Of a stretch of DNA of 41,584 nt, positions 25,430 to 33,315 are shown piece after piece. Each line of letters opens with the position of its first letter. Positions within the stretch are counted from its first letter, which is position 1. A program made the position numbers and the translations under genes. The notes under the pieces are model-generated. The model ran no database searches. It was not told the origin of the DNA and worked only from the letters and a program-made list of their open reading frames with translations. This DNA is from CAZRUA01 sp964603125 (GTDB lineage: Bacteria; Bacteroidota; Bacteroidia; B-17B0; Aurantibacillaceae), in NCBI GenBank assembly GCA_964603125.1, contig CAZRUA010000018.1, positions 1 through 41,584 of the forward strand. The letters are read 5' to 3'.

Positions 25430-26278
25430 ATGGAAGATAATTTTTGTAATTATAACGGACATATTATTAGCATTTACGAACCCGTAGTTTCATTTGCCAA
25501 CAGAGCATTTAGATATGGAGATGCATTATTTGAAACAATACGCGTGATTAATGGCAAGCCAATGTTTTTAGCTGACCATATCCGTCGTATTAAAGTTGGT
25601 ATGACTATTTTACGCATGAACGTGCCACCTGATTTTAGTGTTGATAATATTGCTCGCATTATTTCAGATTTAATAAAAGAAAATAAATTAGTAAATGATG
25701 TTAGAGTGCGCTTAACCATTTTTAGAAACGAGGGTGGTTTTTATACTCCTCAAGTAAACGATATTTCATTTTTAGTTGAAACCGAAGATTTAGGTTTAAA
25801 GAATGGATACAACTTAAATGAAAACGGATATAATGTTGAAGTATTTCATGATATAAAAAAATCGAAAAACAAATTAGCAACATTAAAAACAGGCAATGCA
25901 TTGCTTTATGTTTTAGCAGGTATCTACAAAAAAGATATTAAGATGGATGACTGCTTAATTATTAATGAAGATGGAAACATTTGCGAAAGTATAAGTAGTA
26001 ATATTTTTATCGTGAAGAACGGAGCGCTTTACACCCCTTCGCTTGCTGAAGGCTGTGTAGAAGGAGTTTTAAGAAAACAAATCATTAACATTGCTCAACA
26101 AAACAGAATACTTTGTTACGAAATTGCTTTAGCATTTAACACCATGATGAATGCTGATGAAGTTTTCTTAACTAATGCAGTACAAGGTGTGCGTTGGATT
26201 GGGCAGTATAAAACAAAAAATTACGTAAACAAAACAAGTACCTTCTTCACTGAGAAATTGAATGAATTTATTGCTTAA
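25430..26278 (+). CDS. Class IV aminotransferase (PabC/IlvE-like)
   Basis: 282-aa PLP enzyme of fold type IV. The Schiff-base lysine is K153 in ATLKTGNALLYVLA. Other motifs are SFANRAFRYGDALFETIRV near the N-terminus, EDGNICESISSNIFIV, PSLAEGCVEGVLRK and ADEVFLTNAVQGV. Its length suits 4-amino-4-deoxychorismate lyase (folate pathway) better than branched-chain aminotransferase, and Bacteroidota often have such a gene outside folate operons. Branched-chain or D-amino-acid activity cannot be excluded. It is 5 bp after the kinase, and the next gene starts inside its last 17 bp. Confidence 0.9.
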   Translation: MEDNFCNYNGHIISIYEPVVSFANRAFRYGDALFETIRVINGKPMFLADHIRRIKVGMTILRMNVPPDFSVDNIARIISDLIKENKLVNDVRVRLTIFRNEGGFYTPQVNDISFLVETEDLGLKNGYNLNENGYNVEVFHDIKKSKNKLATLKTGNALLYVLAGIYKKDIKMDDCLIINEDGNICESISSNIFIVKNGALYTPSLAEGCVEGVLRKQIINIAQQNRILCYEIALAFNTMMNADEVFLTNAVQGVRWIGQYKTKNYVNKTSTFFTEKLNEFIA

Positions 26279-26915
26279 AATAAAACTTTGTTTACTTGTT
26301 TTGTTCTCATTATCAAAACAATCATTAGCGCAAACAACCTCTAGTATTGGCTTAATTGGAGATTATACTACAATGCCACAAAGAGAAAACTATTCGCTTG
26401 GCGCATCAGTAGAATATTTTGTTTCTGACAACATTAGTTTAAACTATAATTTCAGAATTGGGCAAACTAAGTTTCGCAATTATTTAAATTCAGATAGTGT
26501 TTACATTAACGGCAATGGATTTAACTATAAAATTACAGGCGGAGCTTTAGTAGGTAGTTTAGGTTTACTTTTAGCAGCCAAGGTTTCAAGCCCATCTGGA
26601 AATGGAGTTGGAAAGTACTTAGCAGCTCTTTCAATAATTCTTGTAGCCATACCCGAAGGTGCTACTGCATATTTTGGAGATGCTGATGGTAAATATCAAC
26701 TAGGTGTTTATTGTAATCCATTATCGGTTGATAGCTGGAATAGAAGAGCTCAGAACCACCGAGAAATGAGATTAACCATGGAAACAGGTATAAGAGGAAA
26801 TTATAAAATTGCAGATGAATGGTCGGTAAGACCTTATATTGGTTTAAAAATGCAATATCGTAAAGCTCAATTAGGTTTAAATTCTGGTGTAGCTTTATGT
26901 TATAATTTCGAATAA
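26262..26915 (+). CDS. Hypothetical envelope protein, beta-barrel-like (paralogue 1)
   Basis: 217 aa with a signal peptide (residues 1-24, ending SLAQ). Alternating strands such as SASVEYFVSDNISLNYNFRIGQTKF are outer-membrane barrel-like. A hydrophobic stretch lies near residues 88-125. It is clearly related to the following gene: both have ADYST/GDYTT, LNYNFR.GQT.F, NG.GFN.KIT.GA and PYIG.K.QY. The start overlaps the aminotransferase by 17 bp, indicating translational coupling. The family is unknown to me. Confidence 0.78.
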   Translation: MNLLLKIKLCLLVLFSLSKQSLAQTTSSIGLIGDYTTMPQRENYSLGASVEYFVSDNISLNYNFRIGQTKFRNYLNSDSVYINGNGFNYKITGGALVGSLGLLLAAKVSSPSGNGVGKYLAALSIILVAIPEGATAYFGDADGKYQLGVYCNPLSVDSWNRRAQNHREMRLTMETGIRGNYKIADEWSVRPYIGLKMQYRKAQLGLNSGVALCYNFE

Positions 26916-26931
26916 ATTTTGTACATTTACT
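26914..26931 (+). promoter_or_regulatory. 18-nt shared upstream element (candidate promoter)
   Basis: AAATTTTGTACATTTACT at 26914-26931 is identical to 29036-29053, upstream of an unrelated gene. It contains TTTTG and TACATTTA, near the TAnnTTTG box. It ends 16 nt before the ATG at 26948. Confidence 0.5.
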
Positions 26932-26947
26932 ATAATCTGTTTTAGGA

Positions 26948-27649
26948 ATGAAATTTATTAAACCAAATAAACTTAGCTATTTACTCTCGTTTGTACTGTT
27001 TTTCAACTTCAGTAATTTAGTCGCGCAGAGCTTCAGTGCCGGCTTAGTTGCAGATTACTCTACTTTAAGTCAAAGAGAAATGAAAACCTTAGGTTTTACA
27101 GGTGAAATATTTGTAGGCAAAAAAAGTAACTGGGCTTTAAATTATAATTTCCGTTTTGGCCAAACCGATTTTCATGGTTATAAAAACAAATTGAACAATG
27201 TTATAAATGGCTCTGGATTTAATTTTAAAATCACAAGTGGAGCTTACTTAGCTGGAGTTTATTTATTTAAAGTTTCGAAATATGCTCCAACAACTGCAGA
27301 TGAAGATTTAAAAATAATGGGTTTACTTTGCTTAATTCCAGAAGGTGTAACCTATTATATGAGTACCGATAAACTATTTAAACAAAGAGGTGGCGGTTTA
27401 AGCCATTTTAGGTATAAACAAGAAAACAGGTTGGGTATATATTTTAACCCACTTTCTGTAGAAGGTTGGAGTCGCTCAAAACAAGCATTTTCCGAAACAC
27501 AGCTATGCCTTGAGAGTGGTTTAAAAGGAGATTTAAAAATGAATAAAAAAGTTTCGATGAAACCTTACATTGGAATTAAAATACAATACAATAACTATAA
27601 GTTTGTTGGAATAAACTCGGGTCTTTCGATTAATTATAATATTAAGTAA
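26948..27649 (+). CDS. Hypothetical envelope protein, beta-barrel-like (paralogue 2)
   Basis: 233 aa with a signal peptide (about residues 1-27, ending NLVAQ). It is homologous along its whole length to the preceding gene, with the same order of strands and a hydrophobic middle (AYLAGVYLFKV, IMGLLCLIPEGVTYYM). Conserved LGIYFNPLSVEGWSRS and the closing PYIGIKIQY are seen in both, so the pair is a tandem duplication. The product is probably an outer-membrane protein. It lies 32 bp after paralogue 1 with its own candidate promoter. The 3' end overlaps the convergent flavoprotein by 8 bp. Confidence 0.78.
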   Translation: MKFIKPNKLSYLLSFVLFFNFSNLVAQSFSAGLVADYSTLSQREMKTLGFTGEIFVGKKSNWALNYNFRFGQTDFHGYKNKLNNVINGSGFNFKITSGAYLAGVYLFKVSKYAPTTADEDLKIMGLLCLIPEGVTYYMSTDKLFKQRGGGLSHFRYKQENRLGIYFNPLSVEGWSRSKQAFSETQLCLESGLKGDLKMNKKVSMKPYIGIKIQYNNYKFVGINSGLSINYNIK

Positions 27650-28871
27650 GTTTTGTTTTTGCAGTTATAGAACTCGCAGCAACATATCCTGTGCTCCAGC
27701 AAGCCTGAAAATTGAAGCCTCCTGTTATACCATCAATATTTAAAACTTCACCAGCAAAAAATAAATTTGGAATTAATTTACTTTCCATTGTTTTTAAATT
27801 TACTTCCTTTAAATTTACTCCACCGCAGGTAACAAATTCTTCTTTAAAAGTAGTTTTGCCATTCATCTCAAATTCATGATTGCGCAACAATTGTATTAGT
27901 TTATTCAAACACTTTTTTGAAACTTCTCCCCAAATTTTATCCATTTCAATATCAGCTTCGTTTAACAAAAATTCCCACAACCTTTTAGGCAAGGCATTGT
28001 AAATTGCATTGATACTTTTAGATTTAAAATTATATTCTTGAAATTTTAATAAGTCCTTTTTCAACTCTTCTTCATTTATCGTTCCACACCAGTTTACCGA
28101 AAACTTAAGTTGATAATTTTTTTCGTTAAAATACTCTGCAGCAAATGCCGAAAGTTTTAAAACAGCTGGCCCGCTCAAGCCCCAGTGCGTTATAAGTAAT
28201 GGTCCTATATAATTTAATTTAGTTCCGACAATTTTAATTTGAGCTTCCTTTAACGACACTCCCATTAATTTACAAATAGGATTGTTTGGCAAATTAAAAG
28301 TGAATAACGAAGGAATTGGCTTTTCAATTGTATGTCCTAATTTTTGAATAAAGTCATAATTATCTAATTTTGGATGCCCACCCGTTGTTATAACAACATA
28401 GTCGCACAACATTTTTTTAGCCTCAAATTGCAATTCAAATTTAGCGCCAATCACTTCAATTTTTTCTACATCATGCTGCAACAATATCTTCACACCATGT
28501 TTACTTGCTTCAGTCATAAAACAATCAATAATTGTTTGAGAATTATCTGTTTCAGGAAACATACGTCCATCAGCTTCATCATGCAATTCAACACCGCGTT
28601 CCTCAAACCAAGCTATTGTATCTTTAACTGAAAATTGATGAAAAACATTATTTAACTCCTTATTACCTCTTGGATAATTTTTAAGCAATAAATTGTTTTC
28701 GAAACAATAATGTGTAACGTTGCAACGTCCACCTCCAGAAATTTTAACTTTGCCAAGTAGTTTGTTCGATTTCTCAACAATAACAACATCTAAATTTGGA
28801 TTTCCATTAGCTAAATTAATAGCTGCAAAAAAACCAGCTGCACCACCACCTATTATTACAACTCTTCGCAT
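27642..28871 (-). CDS. NAD(P)/FAD-dependent oxidoreductase, HI0933/BaiN (YhiN) family
   Basis: 409 aa flavoprotein. The N-terminal FAD-binding motif is VVIIGGGAAGFFAAINLA, followed by the family signature KLLGKVKISGGGRCNVTH. Near the end is a second flavin loop with FAGEVLNIDGITGGFNFQACWSTGYVAA. The middle holds the family-specific HI0933 insert. Members act as cytosolic flavin reductases; the gut BaiN protein reduces bile-acid intermediates, but that does not fix the substrate here. It is convergent with the preceding paralogue pair, with no room for a terminator between stops. Confidence 0.93.
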   Translation of the reverse strand: MRRVVIIGGGAAGFFAAINLANGNPNLDVVIVEKSNKLLGKVKISGGGRCNVTHYCFENNLLLKNYPRGNKELNNVFHQFSVKDTIAWFEERGVELHDEADGRMFPETDNSQTIIDCFMTEASKHGVKILLQHDVEKIEVIGAKFELQFEAKKMLCDYVVITTGGHPKLDNYDFIQKLGHTIEKPIPSLFTFNLPNNPICKLMGVSLKEAQIKIVGTKLNYIGPLLITHWGLSGPAVLKLSAFAAEYFNEKNYQLKFSVNWCGTINEEELKKDLLKFQEYNFKSKSINAIYNALPKRLWEFLLNEADIEMDKIWGEVSKKCLNKLIQLLRNHEFEMNGKTTFKEEFVTCGGVNLKEVNLKTMESKLIPNLFFAGEVLNIDGITGGFNFQACWSTGYVAASSITAKTKLT

Positions 28872-29035
28872 ATGGCAATAAAACTAAGGAATTATTTTGA
28901 TTTTTTACCAATGCCCTCCTTTTTCCGAATCCAAAAAAACCCTTTAAACTCCTGTTAAAATATGTTAATAAACCATAAAATCTCCATCCCAAATAAATTT
29001 TGACCCTCTCAACCTAAATCTAAAAAGAGGTTCAA

Positions 29036-29053
29036 AAATTTTGTACATTTACT
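29036..29053 (+). promoter_or_regulatory. Candidate promoter element of the SPFH operon
   Basis: The 18 nt AAATTTTGTACATTTACT match those at 26914-26931 exactly and end 22 nt before the ATG at 29076. TACATTTA resembles the -7 element TAnnTTTG. Nothing else in this 204-bp gap looks like a gene. Confidence 0.5.
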
Positions 29054-29075
29054 TTAAATTTTTAACACACTAACA

Positions 29076-30221
29076 ATGGGATTATTTGACAAACTAAAAA
29101 ATGAATTCATCGACATCATTGACTGGGTTGATGAAACGAACAACACAATTGTTTATAAATTTCCTCGTTACCAAAACGAGATAAAAATGAACGCACAACT
29201 GACGGTGCGTGAAAGTCAACAAGCGGTTTTTTTAAACGAAGGTGTTATTGCTGATGTGTTTAAACCAGGTCGTTATGAATTGCAAACCCAAAATATGCCA
29301 ATCTTAGCTACTTTAAAAGGTTGGAAATATGGTTTTAACAGTCCGTTTAAAGCTGATGTATATTTTGTTTCAACTAAACAATTTGTTGATCAAAAATGGG
29401 GTACTAAAAATCCATTTCTTGTTGAAGACCCAAAGTCAGGCTTAAGTGTAGATATCAGAGCTTTCGGTAATTTCAGTTATAGAATTAGTGATGCTGGATT
29501 ATTTATAAAAGAAATAGCTGGTACAGATACAAATTATAGTACTGAAGAATTAATAGAACAATTAAGAACAAAAGTTGTTCGAAAATTTACAGATATTGCA
29601 GCAAGTGCTAACTTATCTGTTACAAAATTTGCTGGAAATTTAGATGAACTTTCTGATTTATCGAAAGAAAAGCTAAATGAATACTTTATGACATTAGGAT
29701 TGCAAATTTCCGACTTCAACGTTGAGAATATTTCAATGTCTGAAGATGATAAAGCAAAAGTAAAAGAATACGCTGAGATGAACGCTCAAGGCGAAAATTG
29801 GACTAAAATGAATGCCATGAAGGTAATGAAAGACGCTGCCAATAATCAAGGTATGGGTGGAGCAGGCATGGGTATGGGCGTTGGTATGGGAATGGGAAAT
29901 ATGATGGGAAATATGATGGGAAATATGTTTCAACAAAACCCAGGAACACAAAATAACCAAATGGGCGGAATGAATAACCAAATGGGGGGAATGAACACAC
30001 CGCCGCCACCGCCGCCAATGTTACAATATTTTGTTGCTGTTAATGGCGCGCAAACGGGTCCTTTTACTTTGGATCAATTGCAAGCAATGATGGTTACAGG
30101 ACAATTCAATAAACAATCAATGGTTTGGAAAACTGGTATGGCCGCATGGGCAAGCGCTGAGTCGCAAGCTGAATTAGCTGGCTTGTTTATGAATGTGCCA
30201 CCTCCACCACCAATTGGATAA
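29076..30221 (+). CDS. SPFH-domain protein with C-terminal GYF-type domain (YdjI/LSDV virion-core-like)
   Basis: 381 aa. Residues 1-255 form an SPFH-like domain of the YdjI type (MGLFDKLKNEFIDIIDWVDE, ESQQAVFLNEGVIADVFKPGRYELQT, KWGTKNPF, VDIRAFGNFSYRI), with EIAGTD and a helical segment. Residues 256-310 are a Gly/Met/Asn/Gln-rich linker (MGMGVGMGMGNMMGN repeats). A poly-Pro run and a GYF_2-like domain (YFVAVNGAQTGPFTLDQL, VWKTGMAAWASA) follow, with a second Pro run at the end. There is no membrane helix; SPFH proteins scaffold membrane domains, and GYF domains bind Pro-rich peptides. The next gene encodes a zinc ribbon membrane protein, a pairing like Bacillus YdjI-YdjG. An 18-nt promoter-like element precedes it. 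Confidence 0.88.
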   Translation: MGLFDKLKNEFIDIIDWVDETNNTIVYKFPRYQNEIKMNAQLTVRESQQAVFLNEGVIADVFKPGRYELQTQNMPILATLKGWKYGFNSPFKADVYFVSTKQFVDQKWGTKNPFLVEDPKSGLSVDIRAFGNFSYRISDAGLFIKEIAGTDTNYSTEELIEQLRTKVVRKFTDIAASANLSVTKFAGNLDELSDLSKEKLNEYFMTLGLQISDFNVENISMSEDDKAKVKEYAEMNAQGENWTKMNAMKVMKDAANNQGMGGAGMGMGVGMGMGNMMGNMMGNMFQQNPGTQNNQMGGMNNQMGGMNTPPPPPPMLQYFVAVNGAQTGPFTLDQLQAMMVTGQFNKQSMVWKTGMAAWASAESQAELAGLFMNVPPPPPIG

Positions 30222-30234
30222 CAACTAAATTTTA

Positions 30235-30326
30235 GTTCGAGCTTGTCTAGTTCTAAATTAAAAATTAAAAAAAACACTTTCAATGATGTTCTCAACAAGC
30301 TCGAACAGCCATTGAAAGTGTTTTTT
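30235..30326 (+). terminator. Hairpin with interlocked inverted repeats (terminator or attenuator)
   Basis: B (30269-30285) and B' (30310-30326, ending in six T) form a perfect 17-bp stem with core ACACTTTCAATG. A (30235-30246, GTTCGAGCTTGT) pairs perfectly with A' (30295-30306), which lies inside the loop of B-B'. The order A-B-A'-B' is a pseudoknot geometry. It begins 14 bp after the SPFH stop and ends 22 bp before the zinc ribbon gene start. It may tune expression between the two genes. GTTCGAGCTTG-type bases also occur as dispersed repeats in such genomes, so A/A' may simply be repeat copies. Confidence 0.7.
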
Positions 30327-30348
30327 ATTTCAGGAAATTAATCATCAT

Positions 30349-31461
30349 ATGAGTGAAGAAAAAAACGCAGAAGTAAACAATAGCATTAAATGCAATGGAT
30401 GTAGTTCAAATTTAACCTTTGCGCCTGGCACAGATAGTTTAAGTTGTCAATATTGTGGTGCGCTCAACAAAATAGAAGTTGTAGTTGCTCAAGTAGAAGA
30501 AATAGATTTTGAAAAATTTATTACTGAAAAAATTGATGCGGAAGAAACACAAAGTGTTACAACAGTAAAATGTAGTAATTGCGGTGCAGCAACAAGTCTA
30601 AAACCAAATGTAACTAGTGATAGTTGCCCTTATTGCGATACAGCCTTGGTTATTAAAGATGCGTCTACATCAAACATAATTAAACCAAAATATGTATTAC
30701 CTTTTAAAATTGAACGAAAAAAAGCTGAAGGAGAATTTAAAAGCTGGGTAGGAAGTTTATGGTTTGCTCCTAATGATTTAAAACATAAAGCAGCCGAGAG
30801 TGCCGAAAAACTAAATGGTGTTTATTTGCCTTATTGGACATACGATGCAAATACAACCAGCGATTATACTGGTGAAAGAGGAGATTATTACACAGTTTAC
30901 GTTACACAAACTGTAATGGTTGATGGTAAACCACAACAGCAACAGGTGCCCGTTCAAAAAATAGCCTGGACCCCAGCCGCAGGAACAGTTTACAATACAT
31001 TTGATGATATTTTAGTTTGTGCGAGCCATTCATTACCTGATGATATTACGCGTGATTTAGAACCTTGGGATTTACCAGAATTAGTAAATTACGATGACAG
31101 ATTTTTGAGTGGTTTTGTCACTGAAAGCTATCAACTAGATGTAAAAGGTGGTTTGGAAGTTGCAAAAAAAGTAATGGCCACAACAATACACGAAACTGCG
31201 CGACAAGATATTGGTGGAGATGTACAACGTGTTGGAAGTGTTGATACAGAATACCAACAAGTAACATTTAAACATATTTTATTACCATTATGGATAAGCG
31301 CTTATAAATACAACGGTAAAGTATATCGCTTTATGATTAATGCACGAACCGGCGAAGTAAAAGGAGAAAGGCCATATAGTGCTATTAAGATTGTTTTATT
31401 TGTGTTGATGATTTTGGCTATTATTGCCGTAATTGTATTTTTTATAAATAAGAAGAATTGA
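30349..31461 (+). CDS. Double zinc ribbon, single-pass membrane protein (YdjG-like)
   Basis: 370 aa. Two C4 zinc ribbons lie at the N-terminus: CNGCSSN...CQYCG (about residues 15-37) and CSNCGAA...CPYCDTA (about 75-98). A long soluble domain (110-340) with YLPYWTYDANTTSDYTGERG and LPLWISAYKY follows. A single membrane helix closes the protein (YSAIKIVLFVLMILAIIAVI), leaving the bulk in the cytosol. The plan resembles B. subtilis YdjG of the YdjGHI-PspA membrane-stress set. No PspA homologue is in this window. It probably works with the SPFH protein upstream; the target of the ribbons is unknown. The following gene starts 14 bp after the stop. Confidence 0.85.
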   Translation: MSEEKNAEVNNSIKCNGCSSNLTFAPGTDSLSCQYCGALNKIEVVVAQVEEIDFEKFITEKIDAEETQSVTTVKCSNCGAATSLKPNVTSDSCPYCDTALVIKDASTSNIIKPKYVLPFKIERKKAEGEFKSWVGSLWFAPNDLKHKAAESAEKLNGVYLPYWTYDANTTSDYTGERGDYYTVYVTQTVMVDGKPQQQQVPVQKIAWTPAAGTVYNTFDDILVCASHSLPDDITRDLEPWDLPELVNYDDRFLSGFVTESYQLDVKGGLEVAKKVMATTIHETARQDIGGDVQRVGSVDTEYQQVTFKHILLPLWISAYKYNGKVYRFMINARTGEVKGERPYSAIKIVLFVLMILAIIAVIVFFINKKN

Positions 31462-31475
31462 TTATTCGATTTAGT

Positions 31476-32474
31476 ATGAGAATAATTATTTTGTCTTGCT
31501 TAACATTGCTTATAAATACGCTGGTTATAGGTCAAATTAAAACGCCCAAAGATTTTGGGTTTAGGCATTTACAAACTATTTATAGAAAAGATACTGTTGA
31601 TATTCTAATTCAATCTAAAAAAGGGGAAGAAGAAAAACAAAAGCCATTGTTCTTTTTTTGTCAAGGAAGTATGCCGCAGCCACTTATAAAAACTGATGGT
31701 GATTTCACCTATGGCTTATTTCCTTTTAATCCCGATTCTATTTTAACCCAATACCATATTGCAATTGTAAGTAAACCAAACATCCCATTAATTGCGGACG
31801 AGAAAGAACTTGATCAAAATCACTGTTTAAAAGATACAAGCTTTTTCAGAGGGTATGTATTAAGAAATTATTTGGAATATTATGTCAACAGAAATATAAA
31901 TGTAATTTCATTTTTACAAAAACAAAAATGGCTAAGCACCACAAGTCTTGTTGCAGCAGGGCATTCAGAAGGAAGCACTATAGCGGCTGAAATGGCCTTT
32001 AGATGTAAAAAAATAACTCACCTAATTTATTCAGGAGGAAATCCTTACGGAAGAATAATGTCGATTCTTGAGCAAAGTAGATCTCAAGAAAAAGATACTG
32101 ACTCAACACGCTATGGAGAAGAAGAGATTAAGTATTGGAAAGCAATTGTAAATGATAAAGACAATTTAGATTACTCACAAGGAGATACATATAAAGGTAC
32201 TTATCAATTTTCTTTTCCTATGAATGAACACATAAGAAAACTAAAAATACCTGTATTAGTTTGTTACAGCACTAAAGATTGGAGTTCGCCTTACAATGAT
32301 TTAATGCAAATTGATTTTATCAGAAATAAAATAAATAATGTCACATTTAAAGCATATGTAGGGCTAGAGCATAACTACTTTCCATTATTAGAAGATAACA
32401 AACCTAATTACGAAATTTTTAACTGGGATAAAGTAGCTAATGATTGGTTAAAATGGCTAAAAAATACTAAATGA
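31476..32474 (+). CDS. Secreted alpha/beta hydrolase
   Basis: 332 aa from the ATG at 31476, which gives a signal peptide (MRIIILSCLTLLINTLVIGQ). An in-frame TTG at 31458 overlaps the previous stop and is less likely. The nucleophile elbow is Gly-His-Ser-Glu-Gly (GHSEG, around base 31960). Candidate Asp and His partners are in STKDWSSPYND and GLEHNYFP. The fold is a periplasmic or cell-surface serine hydrolase of unknown substrate. It is followed by the VOC gene, whose ATG overlaps the stop (ATGA). Confidence 0.86.
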   Translation: MRIIILSCLTLLINTLVIGQIKTPKDFGFRHLQTIYRKDTVDILIQSKKGEEEKQKPLFFFCQGSMPQPLIKTDGDFTYGLFPFNPDSILTQYHIAIVSKPNIPLIADEKELDQNHCLKDTSFFRGYVLRNYLEYYVNRNINVISFLQKQKWLSTTSLVAAGHSEGSTIAAEMAFRCKKITHLIYSGGNPYGRIMSILEQSRSQEKDTDSTRYGEEEIKYWKAIVNDKDNLDYSQGDTYKGTYQFSFPMNEHIRKLKIPVLVCYSTKDWSSPYNDLMQIDFIRNKINNVTFKAYVGLEHNYFPLLEDNKPNYEIFNWDKVANDWLKWLKNTK

Positions 32475-32863
32475 AACAAAACATAACACATATTACTTTA
32501 GTTGTTGAGAATTATGATGAAGCTATAAACTTTTACGTAAACAAACTACATTTTAATTTAATTGAAGACACTAAACTAAGCGAAACCAAAAGATGGGTAA
32601 GGGTTTCACCAAAAGGTTCTGATGGATTTTGCTTATTGTTGGCAGAAGCAAGTAATGAAGAACAAAAAACCAGAATAGGAAATCAAACTGGAGGAAGAGT
32701 ATTTTTGTTTTTAAATACTGATGACTTAACAAAAGACTATAAAAATTTAATTCTACATAACATTACAATTGTTCGAGAACCCGTGAATGAAAAATGGGGA
32801 AAAGTACTTGTGTTTGCGGATTTATATGGGAATCTATGGGATTTGATTGAGCCTAACTCCTAA
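32471..32863 (+). CDS. VOC-family (glyoxalase/bleomycin resistance-like) protein
   Basis: 130 aa, a single VOC fold with two beta-alpha-beta-beta-beta units: MKQNITHITLVVENYDEAINFY... and, later, VFLFLNTDDLTKDY...VREPVNEKWGKVLVFADLYGNLWDLIEP. The typical late E (DLIEP) and early H (THITL) metal positions are present. VOC proteins include metalloenzymes and drug-binding proteins; no substrate can be assigned. The start overlaps the hydrolase stop by 4 bp, so the genes are translationally coupled. Confidence 0.87.
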   Translation: MKQNITHITLVVENYDEAINFYVNKLHFNLIEDTKLSETKRWVRVSPKGSDGFCLLLAEASNEEQKTRIGNQTGGRVFLFLNTDDLTKDYKNLILHNITIVREPVNEKWGKVLVFADLYGNLWDLIEPNS

Positions 32864-32873
32864 CAAATATCAA

Positions 32874-33314
32874 TTGAATCATACAAAAATATATACTGGT
32901 TTATTTATTGTTTTGACAATACTACTTTTTTCATGCAGAGCGCATACAGGAATGGAGAATTGGGAATGGGAAGTTAGGGTTGGAAAAGGATGCAATTACA
33001 AAAACAAAACCGATAAATTATTTCTAATTACTGATTCAACTTTTTATGCAGAAATAAAAAAGAAAAACACATTATTAAACAGAATAAACAAAAACAAAGC
33101 TTCCAAATTCTATACCTTTAAAGAGTTTGGAAAATACACGGTCAATGCTGATACATTAAAGTTAACCTTTAATAAAAGTGATGATGTAGAAATAAAAACA
33201 ACAGGAGTAAATCCCAAATGTTATTATAAAATAAGGCATACAAGCATAATTTATATGCGCAATAATTCTAACCGCTTTTACAAACCTAGAAAACGAAAAC
33301 TCTCTATCGGTTAA
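32874..33314 (+). CDS. Hypothetical lipoprotein
   Basis: 146 aa from TTG at 32874, 11 bp after the VOC stop. A longer TTG start at 32847 would overlap that gene by 17 bp. The N-terminus is a lipoprotein signal (a hydrophobic run then LLFSC, Cys about residue 21), so it is anchored in a membrane. The mature part is Lys/Asn-rich with strand-forming sequence and a basic end (KPRKRKLSIG). No family recognised. The stop lies 1 bp from the convergent T9SS gene. Confidence 0.65.
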   Translation: MNHTKIYTGLFIVLTILLFSCRAHTGMENWEWEVRVGKGCNYKNKTDKLFLITDSTFYAEIKKKNTLLNRINKNKASKFYTFKEFGKYTVNADTLKLTFNKSDDVEIKTTGVNPKCYYKIRHTSIIYMRNNSNRFYKPRKRKLSIG

Positions 33315-33315
33315 T

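Noticed and set aside
29860..30000. CRISPR-like or VNTR array in the SPFH gene
   Set aside because: The repeats are short codon-level repeats encoding a Gly/Met linker, with no regular spacers.
29733..30018. Minus-strand His/Phe-rich ORFs opposite the SPFH gene
   Set aside because: They are reverse readings of the Met/Gly/Asn-rich linker of the plus-strand protein.
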